Shown here: piece after piece, positions 26,394 through 38,405 of the stretch
How positions within the stretch are numbered: the stretch's first letter is position 1
Layout of the letters: every line of letters starts with the position of its first letter
Notes under the pieces: model-generated
What the model saw: only the letters and a program-made list of their open reading frames with translations
Told to the model about the DNA's origin: nothing
Database searches by the model: none
Position numbers and translations under genes: made by a program
Source: Synechococcus sp. MEDNS5
GTDB taxonomy: Bacteria; Cyanobacteriota; Cyanobacteriia; PCC-6307; Cyanobiaceae
DNA: 64,000 bases
Assembly (NCBI RefSeq): GCF_014279875.1
Contig: NZ_CP047952.1
Span: forward strand, 1,860,001-1,924,000
Reading direction: 5' to 3'

Positions 26394-26691
26394 GCAATCC
26401 CCTCCAATGGCTACTAGTTCTCCACATGAACGACGCCGCGTCAAGGCAGTGCTGTTCGAGCGATCCCAACAACTCTCCCGATGAGATTTCAGTGGCAGAC
26501 AGCATTCACAGCGGGGGATTTGCCTGGATGAACGACAGGCCGGCCACAAGGACCTTCGTCAACCCGCTCGCGCCGATTGGCTGAAGTTTTCCACAGAGCA
26601 TGGCCACAAGAGCGATACCGCGCTCAGCGCTGTGGAAAACATCGAAATAAGCGCGGAAAAGCCTCGGGAAAATTCGTCGCATCTCCATTGA
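26394..26691. other. 298-bp gap upstream of the DUF2811 gene
   Basis: No gene supported. It contains an inverted pair of TTTTCCACA boxes (listed separately) and a third near-match TTCTCCACA at 26418-26426. Its right end runs into the 16-bp inverted repeat at 26680-26716. Confidence 0.5.
26586..26640. promoter_or_regulatory. inverted pair of cyanobacterial DnaA boxes
   Basis: TTTTCCACA at 26587-26595 and its exact complement TGTGGAAAA at 26631-26639 form a 10-bp inverted repeat (TTTTCCACAG / CTGTGGAAAA) with about 34 bp between. TTTTCCACA is the DnaA-box form I recall from Synechococcus origins. They lie in the 5' gap of the DUF2811 gene. Confidence 0.5.
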
Positions 26692-26716
26692 TCAGTTCAG
26701 CTGATCAATGGAGATG
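26680..26716. repeat. perfect 16-bp inverted repeat over a gene end
   Basis: CATCTCCATTGATCAG at 26680-26695, a 5-base loop, and its exact complement at 26701-26716. It spans the stop codon and last codons of the DUF1818 gene. On the minus strand a short T-run follows about 7 bases later, so a terminator is possible but the T-tract is not adjacent. Confidence 0.8.
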
Positions 26717-27081
26717 TCCCAAAGCGTTCTCATGGCTGCGGCCGCTGCTTCTGCCGCTGGAGCTGGCCAAGACACCTCCACCCCCCGCTCGCAGACATCG
26801 ACAGGTCTCAGAATCAACTGCAAGGACCAGGCTCGACTGTCCCCCTCAAGACATCCCCACCAGGGAGAGCGTTCAAGCTCGAGAGTGATCTGCTCCTCTT
26901 CCATCAACTGCCCACGCTGCGCAGCGTGGTGAGCGACAAGATCCTCGATCAGAGAGGCCAACGCGCCTGCCTCGGACTCGGTGAGCTCAATGGCCCAGGT
27001 TTCCCCACCGATCAGTGCGCCGTAGGGATGGCGCTGAGGATCCCTGGCCAGTCTCCAGCCGGGACCCTCCTGTTGAATCAT
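26692..27081 (-). CDS. DUF1818 cyanobacterial protein
   Basis: A 129-aa protein of the cyanobacterial DUF1818 family, of known fold but unknown function. Conserved blocks: GWRLARDP (about 8-15), [20 protein letters not shown] (about 20-39), [21 protein letters not shown] (about 67-87). No signal peptide. The ATG overlaps the rpoZ stop (ATGA), so it is translated with RNA polymerase omega. The stop codon lies inside the long inverted repeat. Confidence 0.82.
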   Translation of the reverse strand: MIQQEGPGWRLARDPQRHPYGALIGGETWAIELTESEAGALASLIEDLVAHHAAQRGQLMEEEQITLELERSPWWGCLEGDSRAWSLQLILRPVDVCERGVEVSWPAPAAEAAAAAMRTLWDISIDQLN

Positions 27082-27305
27082 CCCGGGAGGAGATCGGGTT
27101 GATCCTGCTCGTCACTGAGCTCCACAATGGCTCGCTGCACAGGCTTCACACTGGATTCCTCGAGCAACCCATCGAAGTCATCAAAGCGACGCTGCTTGGC
27201 ACGAAACGCAATGCGAACCGTGGTCAGATAGCGATTGCTGGACTGACGAATCAGGCTTTCTCCCCGCTTGGCAAGATCCTGATGGTCAACACCGGCCGTG
27301 AGCAT
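27078..27305 (-). CDS. rpoZ: RNA polymerase omega subunit
   Basis: A 75-aa cyanobacterial omega subunit that helps assemble RNA polymerase and recruit sigma factors. The family core is [20 protein letters not shown] followed by [20 protein letters not shown] and the C-terminal [15 protein letters not shown]. In cyanobacteria the omega start has this GVDxxDLAKRGE form. Coupled to the downstream DUF1818 gene. Confidence 0.88.
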   Translation of the reverse strand: MLTAGVDHQDLAKRGESLIRQSSNRYLTTVRIAFRAKQRRFDDFDGLLEESSVKPVQRAIVELSDEQDQPDLLPG

Positions 27306-27330
27306 GCCCAGTTCCTAGGAATCTCTAATC

Positions 27331-27615
27331 CTAGGTGAACAGGTCGCTGTGGAAAGGAACGTGCATCGGATAGCAACGTTGCGGTCGGCCTGGCACACGC
27401 AACACAATCTGACGCCCCAGTCCCATGGCCACCAGCGGGCGCCGCAAGTGGCTGAGCAATGCACTCACCTCCTCAAGATGACCGGCATCAACACACTCCA
27501 CGCGGATGGTTCCCCAGCTCCGCGACATCCGGCAGTCCCGGAGGGGTTCCAGCTCCGCCTCGATCTCAGGCTCCTCCCGATAAAAGGAGAACACCAGTCG
27601 ACGTAACCGATCCAT
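27331..27615 (-). CDS. small conserved cyanobacterial protein, 94 aa
   Basis: Function unknown. The frame is open to 27978, but the part upstream of MDRLRRLVF at 27615 lies antisense to the Hsp70-like gene and looks like shadow. The protein is small and mixed alpha/beta, with WGTIRVECVDAGHLEEVSAL in the middle and a basic C-terminal half ending HVPFHSDLF. It is divergent from the Hsp70-like gene and 25 bases upstream of rpoZ, so may share its transcript. Confidence 0.7.
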   Translation of the reverse strand: MDRLRRLVFSFYREEPEIEAELEPLRDCRMSRSWGTIRVECVDAGHLEEVSALLSHLRRPLVAMGLGRQIVLRVPGRPQRCYPMHVPFHSDLFT

Positions 27616-27654
27616 TTCAGATCCCCGTAGCCTCATCCTTCTTCCAAACTGCCC

Positions 27655-29283
27655 ATGGGGATGGCGAAGCCCCTCGCTGGCGAACAAAACCTTCATCTTT
27701 CCGGACGCGGGACCCTGGCGATCGATCTGGGGAGCACCACCACCATGGTGGCCTTTCAGGCCTGCAACGATGCGCGCATCAAGCTGATTGACCTCGCGCC
27801 GATCAGCCGGAAAGAGGGAGAGGTGCCCTCGATGCTTTGGCTTGATGATCGAAACTCTCCCAGCGTTCTGGTGGGCCGCCAGGTGCTGGAAAGCGGTCTC
27901 GGCGACCGTGATCTCCCCCAGCTTCACCGTGACTTCAAGCGTTGGATCGGCCTTCCCATCCCCTCGCCATGGCGTCAACTGCTCAGTCCTGATCAGGCGG
28001 GGGCTCGCTTGCTTCAGGAAATCTGGAAGCGAATTCCCCAGGATCTAACCATTGAGCGCCTCGTGCTCACCGCACCGGTGGAGACTGGATCGGCCTACCG
28101 CCAGTGGCTTCTGGAAGCCTGTGAGTCGCTGCAGATTCCTGAAATCGCCCTGGTGGATGAACCCACGGCCGCTGCGCTTGGTGCGGGGTTACCGGCTGGA
28201 TCGAAATTGCTGGTTGTTGACCTCGGCGGAGGCACGCTTGATCTGTCCCTTGTGGCTCTAGAGGGAGGCGAAGGACGCGCCGCACCTCTGGCGCAGCTGC
28301 TGCGCTTCCAGAGCCGAAACCTCACAAAAAGTCGCCAGGCCCTCCGCCAGGCGCGCGTTCTTGGAAAAACAGGGATCGCGCTAGGGGGGAGAGATCTGGA
28401 CCGATGGATCCTTGACGCGCTCCAGCCGCAAGGCCTCCCATCGGAGGGCGATGGATACACCGCTCTTCTCGATGCGGCCGAGCGGCTCAAATGCCGGCTT
28501 TCAAACACCGAAATCAACGATGAACAAGAACTGACGGAACTGGCCAGTAGTCCGGAAATGACAACACCCACAACCTTGCGGATGAACCGCAAACGCTTCA
28601 CTCAGCTGTTGGAGGAACGGGGACTGTTCCAGCTTCTGGAAGAGCTTCTCAACCAGACCCTGCGGTCTGCCGAGGTTCACGGCTGTCGCCGCAGCGACCT
28701 CAACGCTGTTGTGATGGTGGGTGGAGGCGCTCATCTTCCCCAGTTGCGCGCGTGGCTCACCAGCTTCATGAGTCCAGTTCCTCTGCGCACACCGCCTCCG
28801 ATGGAAGCCGTCGCCTGCGGTGCCCTCAGCCTCACACCTGGAGTTCGGATTCTCGATCTTCTGCAACGGGGCATTTCGTTGCGCTGCTGGGACCGCCGCA
28901 GCAACCGACATCACTGGCATCCACTCTTTGTAGCCGGACAGCCCTGGCCATCAAGCCAACCTTTTGAGCTGGTGCTGAGTGCCAGTGCGGTAGAGCAAAC
29001 CACCATTGAGTTCGTCCTTGGCGAGCCTGAGCTCGAGGCTCGCCATGAGGTGAGACTCATCGATGGACTTCCGCAAGTGATCGAACGTAATCCCAACGCA
29101 GCAGAGGTGAAGGAGCGTCCTTCGCCCTGCTTCAAGCTCATGCTCAATCCACCGGGTCAGCCGGGAGAGGATTGCCTGAAACTGCACTTTCACCTTGATG
29201 AACTTGCAGAGCTGATCATGGAGGGCGAAGACCTTCGGAACGGTTCACGCCTGGAGAGAGTCAGCCTCGGGACCGTGCGGTAA
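27655..29283 (+). CDS. divergent Hsp70-family protein
   Basis: A 542-aa actin-fold ATPase related to DnaK. The nucleotide domain is clear: LAIDLGSTTTMVAFQ (about 21-35), ALVDEPTAAALGAG (about 168-181), LLVVDLGGGTLDLSLV (about 187-202) and VVMVGGGAHLPQLRAWL (about 352-368). The C-terminal part (about 385-542) is a short beta domain and lacks the usual DnaK lid and EEVD-like tail. Not the housekeeping DnaK. Start ATG 27655 or 27661. A TTG-started helical membrane protein follows. Confidence 0.82.
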   Translation: MGMAKPLAGEQNLHLSGRGTLAIDLGSTTTMVAFQACNDARIKLIDLAPISRKEGEVPSMLWLDDRNSPSVLVGRQVLESGLGDRDLPQLHRDFKRWIGLPIPSPWRQLLSPDQAGARLLQEIWKRIPQDLTIERLVLTAPVETGSAYRQWLLEACESLQIPEIALVDEPTAAALGAGLPAGSKLLVVDLGGGTLDLSLVALEGGEGRAAPLAQLLRFQSRNLTKSRQALRQARVLGKTGIALGGRDLDRWILDALQPQGLPSEGDGYTALLDAAERLKCRLSNTEINDEQELTELASSPEMTTPTTLRMNRKRFTQLLEERGLFQLLEELLNQTLRSAEVHGCRRSDLNAVVMVGGGAHLPQLRAWLTSFMSPVPLRTPPPMEAVACGALSLTPGVRILDLLQRGISLRCWDRRSNRHHWHPLFVAGQPWPSSQPFELVLSASAVEQTTIEFVLGEPELEARHEVRLIDGLPQVIERNPNAAEVKERPSPCFKLMLNPPGQPGEDCLKLHFHLDELAELIMEGEDLRNGSRLERVSLGTVR

Positions 29284-29360
29284 ACGGTCTGTCTTCAAGG
29301 GCGTATACGGCGTCATCAGAACCAGTTAGCAATAGACTTCCCTTAACAAAAGTTCCTTCC

Positions 29361-30206
29361 TTGGCGCTTCGACGCCCTCTTCCCCGCTTCTGGCTGATCG
29401 CCACGCTGGGTGGTGTGGTTGCTCTTTGCGGAGCCGCCTACTTGTGGGAGCAGCAGCTGCCCAAACGCCTTGAGGATGCAGCTGACGCTGGCGACCTGGA
29501 CGCGTGCCTTCGCTACGGAGAGCAGCTGGCCGCCCTGCGTTGGCTAGGGAAAGAAGCTCCTCTGGAGCAGGCTTTCTGCAGACGCCGCCAGGCCCAGCGC
29601 ACCTGGGAAGCCGGAGACACGACCAGAGCGCTGGAACTGCAAACTCAGCTCGTGAATTCGGCAGTCGGCAGTGAAGCGGAGCAAATCAGCGATCGCCAGC
29701 GGCTGCAGGATTGGCGCTCTGAGGTGCGCGACAAGGCACTGGACCAGTTCCGTGCTGGAGATCTCGACGCAGCGTTGGCCACGCTGTCTCCCCTTGAAAC
29801 CAGGGGGCAACGCACGGGGAGCCAACTCAGCGACAGCTTGAAAGAAACCTGGAACCGCAATCGCGTCGATCACGAGCGCCTACAGGAGCGCGTACAGCGC
29901 CAGCAGTGGTGGGAAGCCTTGAGTGTGCTGAACCAACTAGACCATCCCTGGTGGCAACGCCATGCCCTGCCGCTTCGACGTCAGATCGAAACCGCTATCA
30001 AGAACCTTCGCGACCAGCAAAGCCACACCAGTCACGGTGATCTCCCTGATCACACCGTGGACACGGAGCAATTGAACAATGCCGTTGAACAGCGCATTGG
30101 CGAAGGCATGGATCCTTGGAGCGCTTTCGTTGCAGGGTGCTCGGATCTTGGTGGTGTCCTGGTGGAAGAGGGGCCTGAAAGCCTCTGCAAAGCGAAGGGG
30201 CCATGA
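29361..30206 (+). CDS. membrane-anchored helical protein, unknown
   Basis: A 281-aa protein with one N-terminal membrane helix (about 10-27, FWLIATLGGVVALCGAAYLW) and a long charged helical remainder (Gln/Arg/Leu-rich, TPR-like spacing of AGDLDA motifs near 41 and 131). A C-terminal short globular part includes DPWSAFVAGCSDLGG. Start is TTG at 29361. It follows the Hsp70-like gene and may be its partner; this is inferred from position only. Confidence 0.65.
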   Translation: MALRRPLPRFWLIATLGGVVALCGAAYLWEQQLPKRLEDAADAGDLDACLRYGEQLAALRWLGKEAPLEQAFCRRRQAQRTWEAGDTTRALELQTQLVNSAVGSEAEQISDRQRLQDWRSEVRDKALDQFRAGDLDAALATLSPLETRGQRTGSQLSDSLKETWNRNRVDHERLQERVQRQQWWEALSVLNQLDHPWWQRHALPLRRQIETAIKNLRDQQSHTSHGDLPDHTVDTEQLNNAVEQRIGEGMDPWSAFVAGCSDLGGVLVEEGPESLCKAKGP

Positions 30207-30236
30207 GACAATTCGCCCCATTGGACTCGTGATTTC

Positions 30237-30458
30237 ATGCAGCCTGGTGACAAGGTCGTCGTCGCCTCATCAGTGGTGGTCTACAACCATCCGGAACATC
30301 GAGGCACATCCTTCGATCTCCAGGGCAGTGAGGGAGAGGTGGTGACTGTGCTGACGGAGTGGAAAGGGCGCCCGATCAGCCCGACCCTTCCGGTGATCGT
30401 GGCCTTCGGTCGCTACAAGGCGCATTTCCGCAGTGATGAACTTCAGGCTTCGTCCTGA
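30237..30458 (+). CDS. ftrV: ferredoxin-thioredoxin reductase variable chain
   Basis: A 73-aa SH3-like beta-barrel subunit of FTR, which passes electrons from ferredoxin to thioredoxin for light regulation. Seen: VGDKV-like QPGDKVVVAS at the start, YNHPEHRG, the LQGSEGEVVTVLTEWKGRPI block and VAFGRYKAHFRSDEL. Its 3' end overlaps the convergent pyrR by 16 bases. Confidence 0.92.
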   Translation: MQPGDKVVVASSVVVYNHPEHRGTSFDLQGSEGEVVTVLTEWKGRPISPTLPVIVAFGRYKAHFRSDELQASS

Positions 30459-31003
30459 GTTCTGCGCAGAAACACCCCCTCTTCACCATCCACGTCCAGC
30501 AGACGCAGTTCGATGGTTTCACTGCGACGCGTTGGAACCATTCGCCCGCAGAAATCTGGCTGGATGGGCAGTTCTCGATGGCCTCGATCCACCATCACCA
30601 GCAGCAGAACTCTGCGGGGACGTCCCCAGGCCTGAATGGCTTCAAGGGCGGCCCTCACCGTACGACCGGTAAAAATCACATCGTCCACAAGCACCACGTC
30701 ACGCCCCTCAACTCCCACCGGCAGGTCGGTGCCTTTCACCGGTCGCATCGCCACGCGCTCGAGATCGTCCCTGTGAAAGGTCGGATCAAGGGTTCCTCGG
30801 GCCACTGGGCGGCCGGCCTGCTCTTCCAGTGAGCGCGCCAGAACCGAGGCCAGCTGCACGCCACGCGTCGGGATTCCAAGCAGGACGAGATCATCAAGCC
30901 CGCCAACCCTCTCAAGCACTTGAGAAGCGAGGCGCATCAACGTTCTTCTCAGTTCATCGGACGAGAGAATCTCGACCCGTTCATCCTGGGCGCCCGATCC
31001 CAT
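30443..31003 (-). CDS. pyrR: PyrR uracil phosphoribosyltransferase / pyr regulator
   Basis: A 186-aa PRTase-fold protein, bifunctional in Bacillus (RNA-binding attenuation plus UPRTase). Seen: LGIPTRGVQLASVLA (about 42-56), the PRPP loop VVLVDDVIFTGRTVRAAL (about 104-121), and LVMVDRGHRELPIQPDFCG. No pyrimidine gene is next to it here, so RNA-based control of a local operon is not supported; UPRTase activity is the safe prediction. Confidence 0.9.
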   Translation of the reverse strand: MGSGAQDERVEILSSDELRRTLMRLASQVLERVGGLDDLVLLGIPTRGVQLASVLARSLEEQAGRPVARGTLDPTFHRDDLERVAMRPVKGTDLPVGVEGRDVVLVDDVIFTGRTVRAALEAIQAWGRPRRVLLLVMVDRGHRELPIQPDFCGRMVPTRRSETIELRLLDVDGEEGVFLRRTQDEA

Positions 31004-31153
31004 GGATTCAATGTCTGTGAGGCTGAGTGTATGTGTTTTGGGCGGCGAAGCGTCCGAGAAAGCTGACCATTCAGCTGCAGCGGATTCGCCTCAGGAGGGA
31101 TGCGGAGGTAGCTTGTGATTCTGGAGAAGTCCTTAAGAAGGGAGAAACGCTGC

Positions 31154-32785
31154 GTGAACCCGGTTGATCGCGAGGATGGACATCCCAAGCAGAGGTCGTC
31201 GGTGGCGCCTGTGGTGCTGGCGATCCTGGATGGATGGGGTGATCGTGACGGCAGCGACTTCAACGCCATCCGATCCGCTGATACCCCGGTGATGGATGCC
31301 TTGAGGCATGCCTATCCGAACACCTTGATCCACGCCAGCGGCTCCCACGTGGGACTCCCAGACGGGCAAATGGGGAATTCAGAGGTCGGCCATCTGACCA
31401 TCGGCGCAGGACGCATCATTCGCCAGGAATTGGTTCGTATTGGAGACACTGTGCGCGGGAATCAGCTCCCCGGGGTGTCGACGCTCAGCAGGCTGGCTGC
31501 GCGTCTACGTGAGAGCGGCCGGACCCTGCACCTCCTTGGGCTCTGCTCCGATGGCGGGGTGCACAGCCACGTTGATCACCTCTGTGGACTTCTGCACTGG
31601 GCCGCAGCGGAAGGCATCCAGACCGTGGCCATTCACGCGATCACCGATGGGAGGGACACACCCACCCAGAGTGCACCGCGCTTCGTCCACACGATCGAAG
31701 AAGCCATCCGCTCCAGCGGTGTGGGTGAGATCGCCAGCCTGTGCGGCCGCTACTGGGCCATGGACCGCGACCAGCGCTGGGAACGAACCTCACGCGCCTA
31801 CGCCCTGCTCACAGACCCTGCGTATCCCTGCGGCAGCAGCACCCCCACCGCGGTTCTCGAAGCCAGTTACGCCGCTGGAACCACCGATGAATTTCTAGAG
31901 CCCACCCGGCTGAGCAGCAGCCACCTCCAAGACGGTGATGCCCTGCTCGTTTTCAATTTCCGTCCGGACCGCGCACGCCAGATCATCCAGAGTCTCACCC
32001 TTGATGGTTTCGAGGGATTTCCGCGTCCGCACCATCCGAAACTGGATGTCGTGACCTTTACGCAGTACGAGAGCGGACTGCCCGTGGAGGTCGCCTTCCC
32101 CCCCGAATCCCTCGACGACCTCCTCGGCCAGGTGGTGGCTGCCGAGGGACTGAAGCAGTACCGCACGGCGGAAACCGAGAAATACCCCCACGTGACCTAT
32201 TTCATGAATGGCGGTATAGAGCAGCCCCTCGCGGGAGAAGACCGACATCTGGTTCCATCTCCCCGTGTTGCCACCTATGACCAAGCCCCAGCCATGGCGG
32301 CGGACACCCTCACGGACAGCTGCATCGCCGCCATCGAAAAGGGGATCTATTCCCTGGTGGTGATTAATTACGCCAATCCCGACATGGTGGGCCACACGGG
32401 AGTCATGGAGGCAGCCACCGAAGCGATCCAGAAGGTGGACCACTGCATCGGTCGCCTGCTCGATGCGGTGGGACGCATGGGCGGCACCTTGATGATCACC
32501 GCAGACCACGGCAACGCTGAGTGCATGCGCGGTGAGGACGGAGAGGCCTGGACAGCGCACACCACCAATCCAGTGCCGGTGATTCTTGTGGAGGGTGAAA
32601 AGCGCAAGATGGTTGGCATGGGCAATGCCCTGCGCTTGCGCGATGAAGGGGGGCTTGCAGACATCGCCCCAACCTTGCTGCAGCTGCTTGGCCTCGAGAA
32701 ACCTGCCGCCATGACTGGTCACAGCTTGATCGAAGCGATTGACACGGCAGCCCCGTCCAGCGCCAGATTGCCCCAGCCTGTTTGA
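31154..32785 (+). CDS. gpmI: cofactor-independent phosphoglycerate mutase
   Basis: A 543-aa Mn-dependent enzyme interconverting 3- and 2-phosphoglycerate. Alkaline-phosphatase fold motifs: [11 protein letters not shown] near 22, [20 protein letters not shown] near 70 with the phosphorylated Ser of [15 protein letters not shown] and [25 protein letters not shown] near 410, and ITADHGNAE near 457. GTG at 31154 has GGGAG ten bases upstream and is preferred to the upstream in-frame ATG at 31115. Confidence 0.93.
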   Translation: MNPVDREDGHPKQRSSVAPVVLAILDGWGDRDGSDFNAIRSADTPVMDALRHAYPNTLIHASGSHVGLPDGQMGNSEVGHLTIGAGRIIRQELVRIGDTVRGNQLPGVSTLSRLAARLRESGRTLHLLGLCSDGGVHSHVDHLCGLLHWAAAEGIQTVAIHAITDGRDTPTQSAPRFVHTIEEAIRSSGVGEIASLCGRYWAMDRDQRWERTSRAYALLTDPAYPCGSSTPTAVLEASYAAGTTDEFLEPTRLSSSHLQDGDALLVFNFRPDRARQIIQSLTLDGFEGFPRPHHPKLDVVTFTQYESGLPVEVAFPPESLDDLLGQVVAAEGLKQYRTAETEKYPHVTYFMNGGIEQPLAGEDRHLVPSPRVATYDQAPAMAADTLTDSCIAAIEKGIYSLVVINYANPDMVGHTGVMEAATEAIQKVDHCIGRLLDAVGRMGGTLMITADHGNAECMRGEDGEAWTAHTTNPVPVILVEGEKRKMVGMGNALRLRDEGGLADIAPTLLQLLGLEKPAAMTGHSLIEAIDTAAPSSARLPQPV

Positions 32786-32809
32786 CCCGGCCCGCCATAG
32801 GATCAGCTG

Positions 32810-33040
32810 ATGATTACAACCGTTCTTTCCTGGATCTGGATCGGCAGCGGCCTTCTGCTGATTCTGTTTGTCCTTCTCCACAGCCCCAAGGGCGACGGCA
32901 TGGGAGGACTGGCCGCCAGTGGCAGTTCAACGTTCACCAGCTCAAGTAGCGCTGAGGCAACACTGAACCGCATCACCTGGACCACGTTGGCGGTCTTTCT
33001 CACCCTCGCGATCATCCTCAGCGCTGGCTGGCTGAAGTAA
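32810..33040 (+). CDS. secG: preprotein translocase subunit SecG
   Basis: A 76-aa membrane subunit of the Sec channel. Two hydrophobic helices (about 3-22 and 55-72) flank the conserved loop with HSPKGDGMGGLAASG and a Ser/Thr-rich TSSSSAEATLNRIT. It follows gpmI by 24 bases, an arrangement common in marine cyanobacteria. Confidence 0.92.
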   Translation: MITTVLSWIWIGSGLLLILFVLLHSPKGDGMGGLAASGSSTFTSSSSAEATLNRITWTTLAVFLTLAIILSAGWLK

Positions 33041-33041
33041 G

Positions 33042-33413
33042 TCAGTCCCCGTCGTTGTCCTGCATCGGCTTAACCGAGTGTTTGATCGTCTTCACGCCAC
33101 TCTCAAGGGTGCGTTGTGATCGGTTGATGGCTTTGATGATGAAGAACAGTGCCCAACCAACAATCAGGGAGTTGAGCATGACATCGAGAATCTTCCCGAT
33201 CGCCAAGTTTCCTCCGTAATAAGGAATCACGAGGTTTTGCCAGTCCCCTCCACGCACCAGAGGGTTGAGGAGAGGCATCAACAGATCCTTGCTGATGGCA
33301 TCCACAATCTGTTGGAACTGCGTGCCAACCACCACAGCGATGGCCAGATTGAGGGCATTGCCTTTTTGAAAGAAGAACTCAGTGAATTCGCGCAACCAAC
33401 GACGCAGAATCAT
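33042..33413 (-). CDS. mscL: large-conductance mechanosensitive channel
   Basis: A 123-aa homopentameric pressure-relief channel of the inner membrane. The N-terminus REFTEFFFQKGNALNLAIAV and the first helix VVVGTQFQQIVDAISKDLLM match MscL; a periplasmic loop and second helix (about 80-100) follow. A frame-open start at 33437 is possible, but ATG at 33413 gives the family length. Convergent with secG (1 base apart). Confidence 0.88.
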   Translation of the reverse strand: MILRRWLREFTEFFFQKGNALNLAIAVVVGTQFQQIVDAISKDLLMPLLNPLVRGGDWQNLVIPYYGGNLAIGKILDVMLNSLIVGWALFFIIKAINRSQRTLESGVKTIKHSVKPMQDNDGD

Positions 33414-33456
33414 TACAAGCCAACAGCTGTCTGCCATTAAAGCTTGCAGGTATCCA

Positions 33457-33487
33457 CAAAAAGACCCCCGCCGAAGCAGGGGTCTTG
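33457..33487 (-). terminator. intrinsic terminator after groL
   Basis: Minus strand: AAGACCCC and GGGGTCTT pair around CTGCTTCGGC-like loop sequence and are followed by TTTTTG. It ends the groS-groL transcript 47 bases past groL. Confidence 0.88.
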
Positions 33488-33533
33488 AGATTGACCAGAG
33501 TCGATTGCGATCGACGCAACTGATGCGTGCTGA

Positions 33534-35180
<1,647 letters not shown>

Positions 35181-35221
35181 TCAGAAGAGATGGAGTGATG
35201 TTCAGCCGAAGCGGTGCTGTC

Positions 35222-35533
35222 TCAGTTGACGACAGCGAGGATGTCCTTCTCGGACAGAAGCACGTACTCGTCACTGCCGAGTTTGATGTCGGTTCCGGCG
35301 TACTTGCTGTAGAGAACCTTGTCGCCGACTCCGACTTCTGGAGCCTGACGGGAGCCGTCTTCGTTGGGCTTGCCGGGGCCGACCTGAACCACCTCACCCA
35401 CCTGGGGCTTTTCCTTGGCGGTGTCGGGGAGAAGGATGCCGCCAGCGGTCTTTTCCTCGGATTCGGAGACCTTGACGAAGACGCGATCGCCGAGGGGCTT
35501 GACGGTGGAGACGCTGAGAGAAACAGCTGCCAT
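35222..35533 (-). CDS. groS: co-chaperonin GroES
   Basis: A 103-aa cap for GroEL. Seen: [20 protein letters not shown] at about 9-28, the mobile loop [28 protein letters not shown] and [29 protein letters not shown] at 35533 (MAAVSL) is the family start. First gene of groSL; the operator-like CIRCE sequence is 53 bases upstream. Confidence 0.96.
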   Translation of the reverse strand: MAAVSLSVSTVKPLGDRVFVKVSESEEKTAGGILLPDTAKEKPQVGEVVQVGPGKPNEDGSRQAPEVGVGDKVLYSKYAGTDIKLGSDEYVLLSEKDILAVVN

Positions 35534-35585
35534 GGGGGACTTGCGGGAGCAGGGACAGGGCGCCGAAGCGCGAAAGCGACCCGAG

Positions 35586-35612
35586 CTGGCACTCAAGGTC
35601 ACTGATTGCCAA
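35586..35612 (-). promoter_or_regulatory. degenerate CIRCE operator of groSL
   Basis: On the minus strand TTGGCAATC-N9-GAGTGCCAG matches the CIRCE consensus TTAGCACTC-N9-GAGTGCTAA at 7 of 9 positions in each arm with exact spacing. It sits 53 bases before the groS ATG. CIRCE binds HrcA repressor in cyanobacterial groESL promoters. Confidence 0.65.
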
Positions 35613-35660
35613 CCTATGCGTGCTCACCACCCTCAGACCATGAATTGAGCGTGCGGGTGA

Positions 35661-37214
<1,554 letters not shown>

Positions 37215-37296
37215 CGCTTCCGGGGACCACCATCCACGGTCGGTCCCCCCAACCACGATTCAGCTCCAACGCTCCGACCCCAAGTCTTCCCTTTCC

Positions 37297-37707
37297 ATGT
37301 CCCTCACCCTCCGCGTGCTGGCACCCGACCAGAGTGTGTTCGACGGTTCAGCTGACGAGGTGATTCTTCCAAGTACCACTGGTCAGCTTGGAATCCTCCC
37401 CGGCCATGTGTCCTTGCTCGCAGCACTGGATGTTGGTGTTTTGCGAGTACGCGCCGAAGGCGGTTGGAAGTCCATCGCCCTCATGGGTGGCTTCGCGGAA
37501 GTGGATGCCGATGACGTCACCGTTCTGGTGAATTCTGCTGAGCTCGGCAGTTCCATTGATGCCTCAAGTGCCGAATCGGACTTGAAAGCTGCAAGAAACG
37601 AAGTCTCCAAAATGGAGGGGCAGCCTGCTTCAGTCGACAAAGTCAAAGCCCAGCAATCCCTTGACCGTGCTCGCGCTCGCGTACAGGCAGCAAAAAACCA
37701 GGATTAA
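37297..37707 (+). CDS. atpC: ATP synthase epsilon subunit
   Basis: A 136-aa F1 stalk subunit coupling rotation and inhibiting ATPase. N-terminal beta-barrel TLRVLAPDQSVFDGSADEVILPSTTGQLGILPGH and a C-terminal helical hairpin rich in Ala/Lys. ATG at 37297; 82 bases after atpD, and the operon ends at the hairpin 37735-37767. Confidence 0.95.
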   Translation: MSLTLRVLAPDQSVFDGSADEVILPSTTGQLGILPGHVSLLAALDVGVLRVRAEGGWKSIALMGGFAEVDADDVTVLVNSAELGSSIDASSAESDLKAARNEVSKMEGQPASVDKVKAQQSLDRARARVQAAKNQD

Positions 37708-37734
37708 CGGTTTCAACCATTTGAATTCTTAACA

Positions 37735-37767
37735 AAGCCGGGGTCAAAAAGATCCCGGCTTTTTTTG
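37735..37767 (+). terminator. intrinsic terminator after atpDC
   Basis: AAGCCGGG and CCCGGCTT stem (extended by GTC/GAT pairing) followed by seven T. Confidence 0.9.
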
Positions 37768-37782
37768 TCTGAACCGCTGGGC

Positions 37783-37811
37783 AAAAAAAACGACCTGCAG
37801 TTGCAGGTCGT
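37783..37811 (-). terminator. intrinsic terminator after ycf65
   Basis: Minus strand: ACGACCTGCA and TGCAGGTCGT form a perfect 10-bp stem with a 2-base centre, followed by an eight-base T-run. It is convergent with the atpDC terminator 16 bases away. Confidence 0.88.
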
Positions 37812-37837
37812 ACTGAGAACACGAATGAGCGCTGGCT

Positions 37838-38359
<522 letters not shown>

Positions 38360-38405
38360 TTAAGGACAAACAACTAACCTAACAGCCGCCTTCACCCCGC
38401 CTCAC

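Noticed and set aside
27312-27337. Two CCTAGG palindromes 18 bp apart near the rpoZ start
   Set aside because: Too short and common to call an operator without comparison to other strains.
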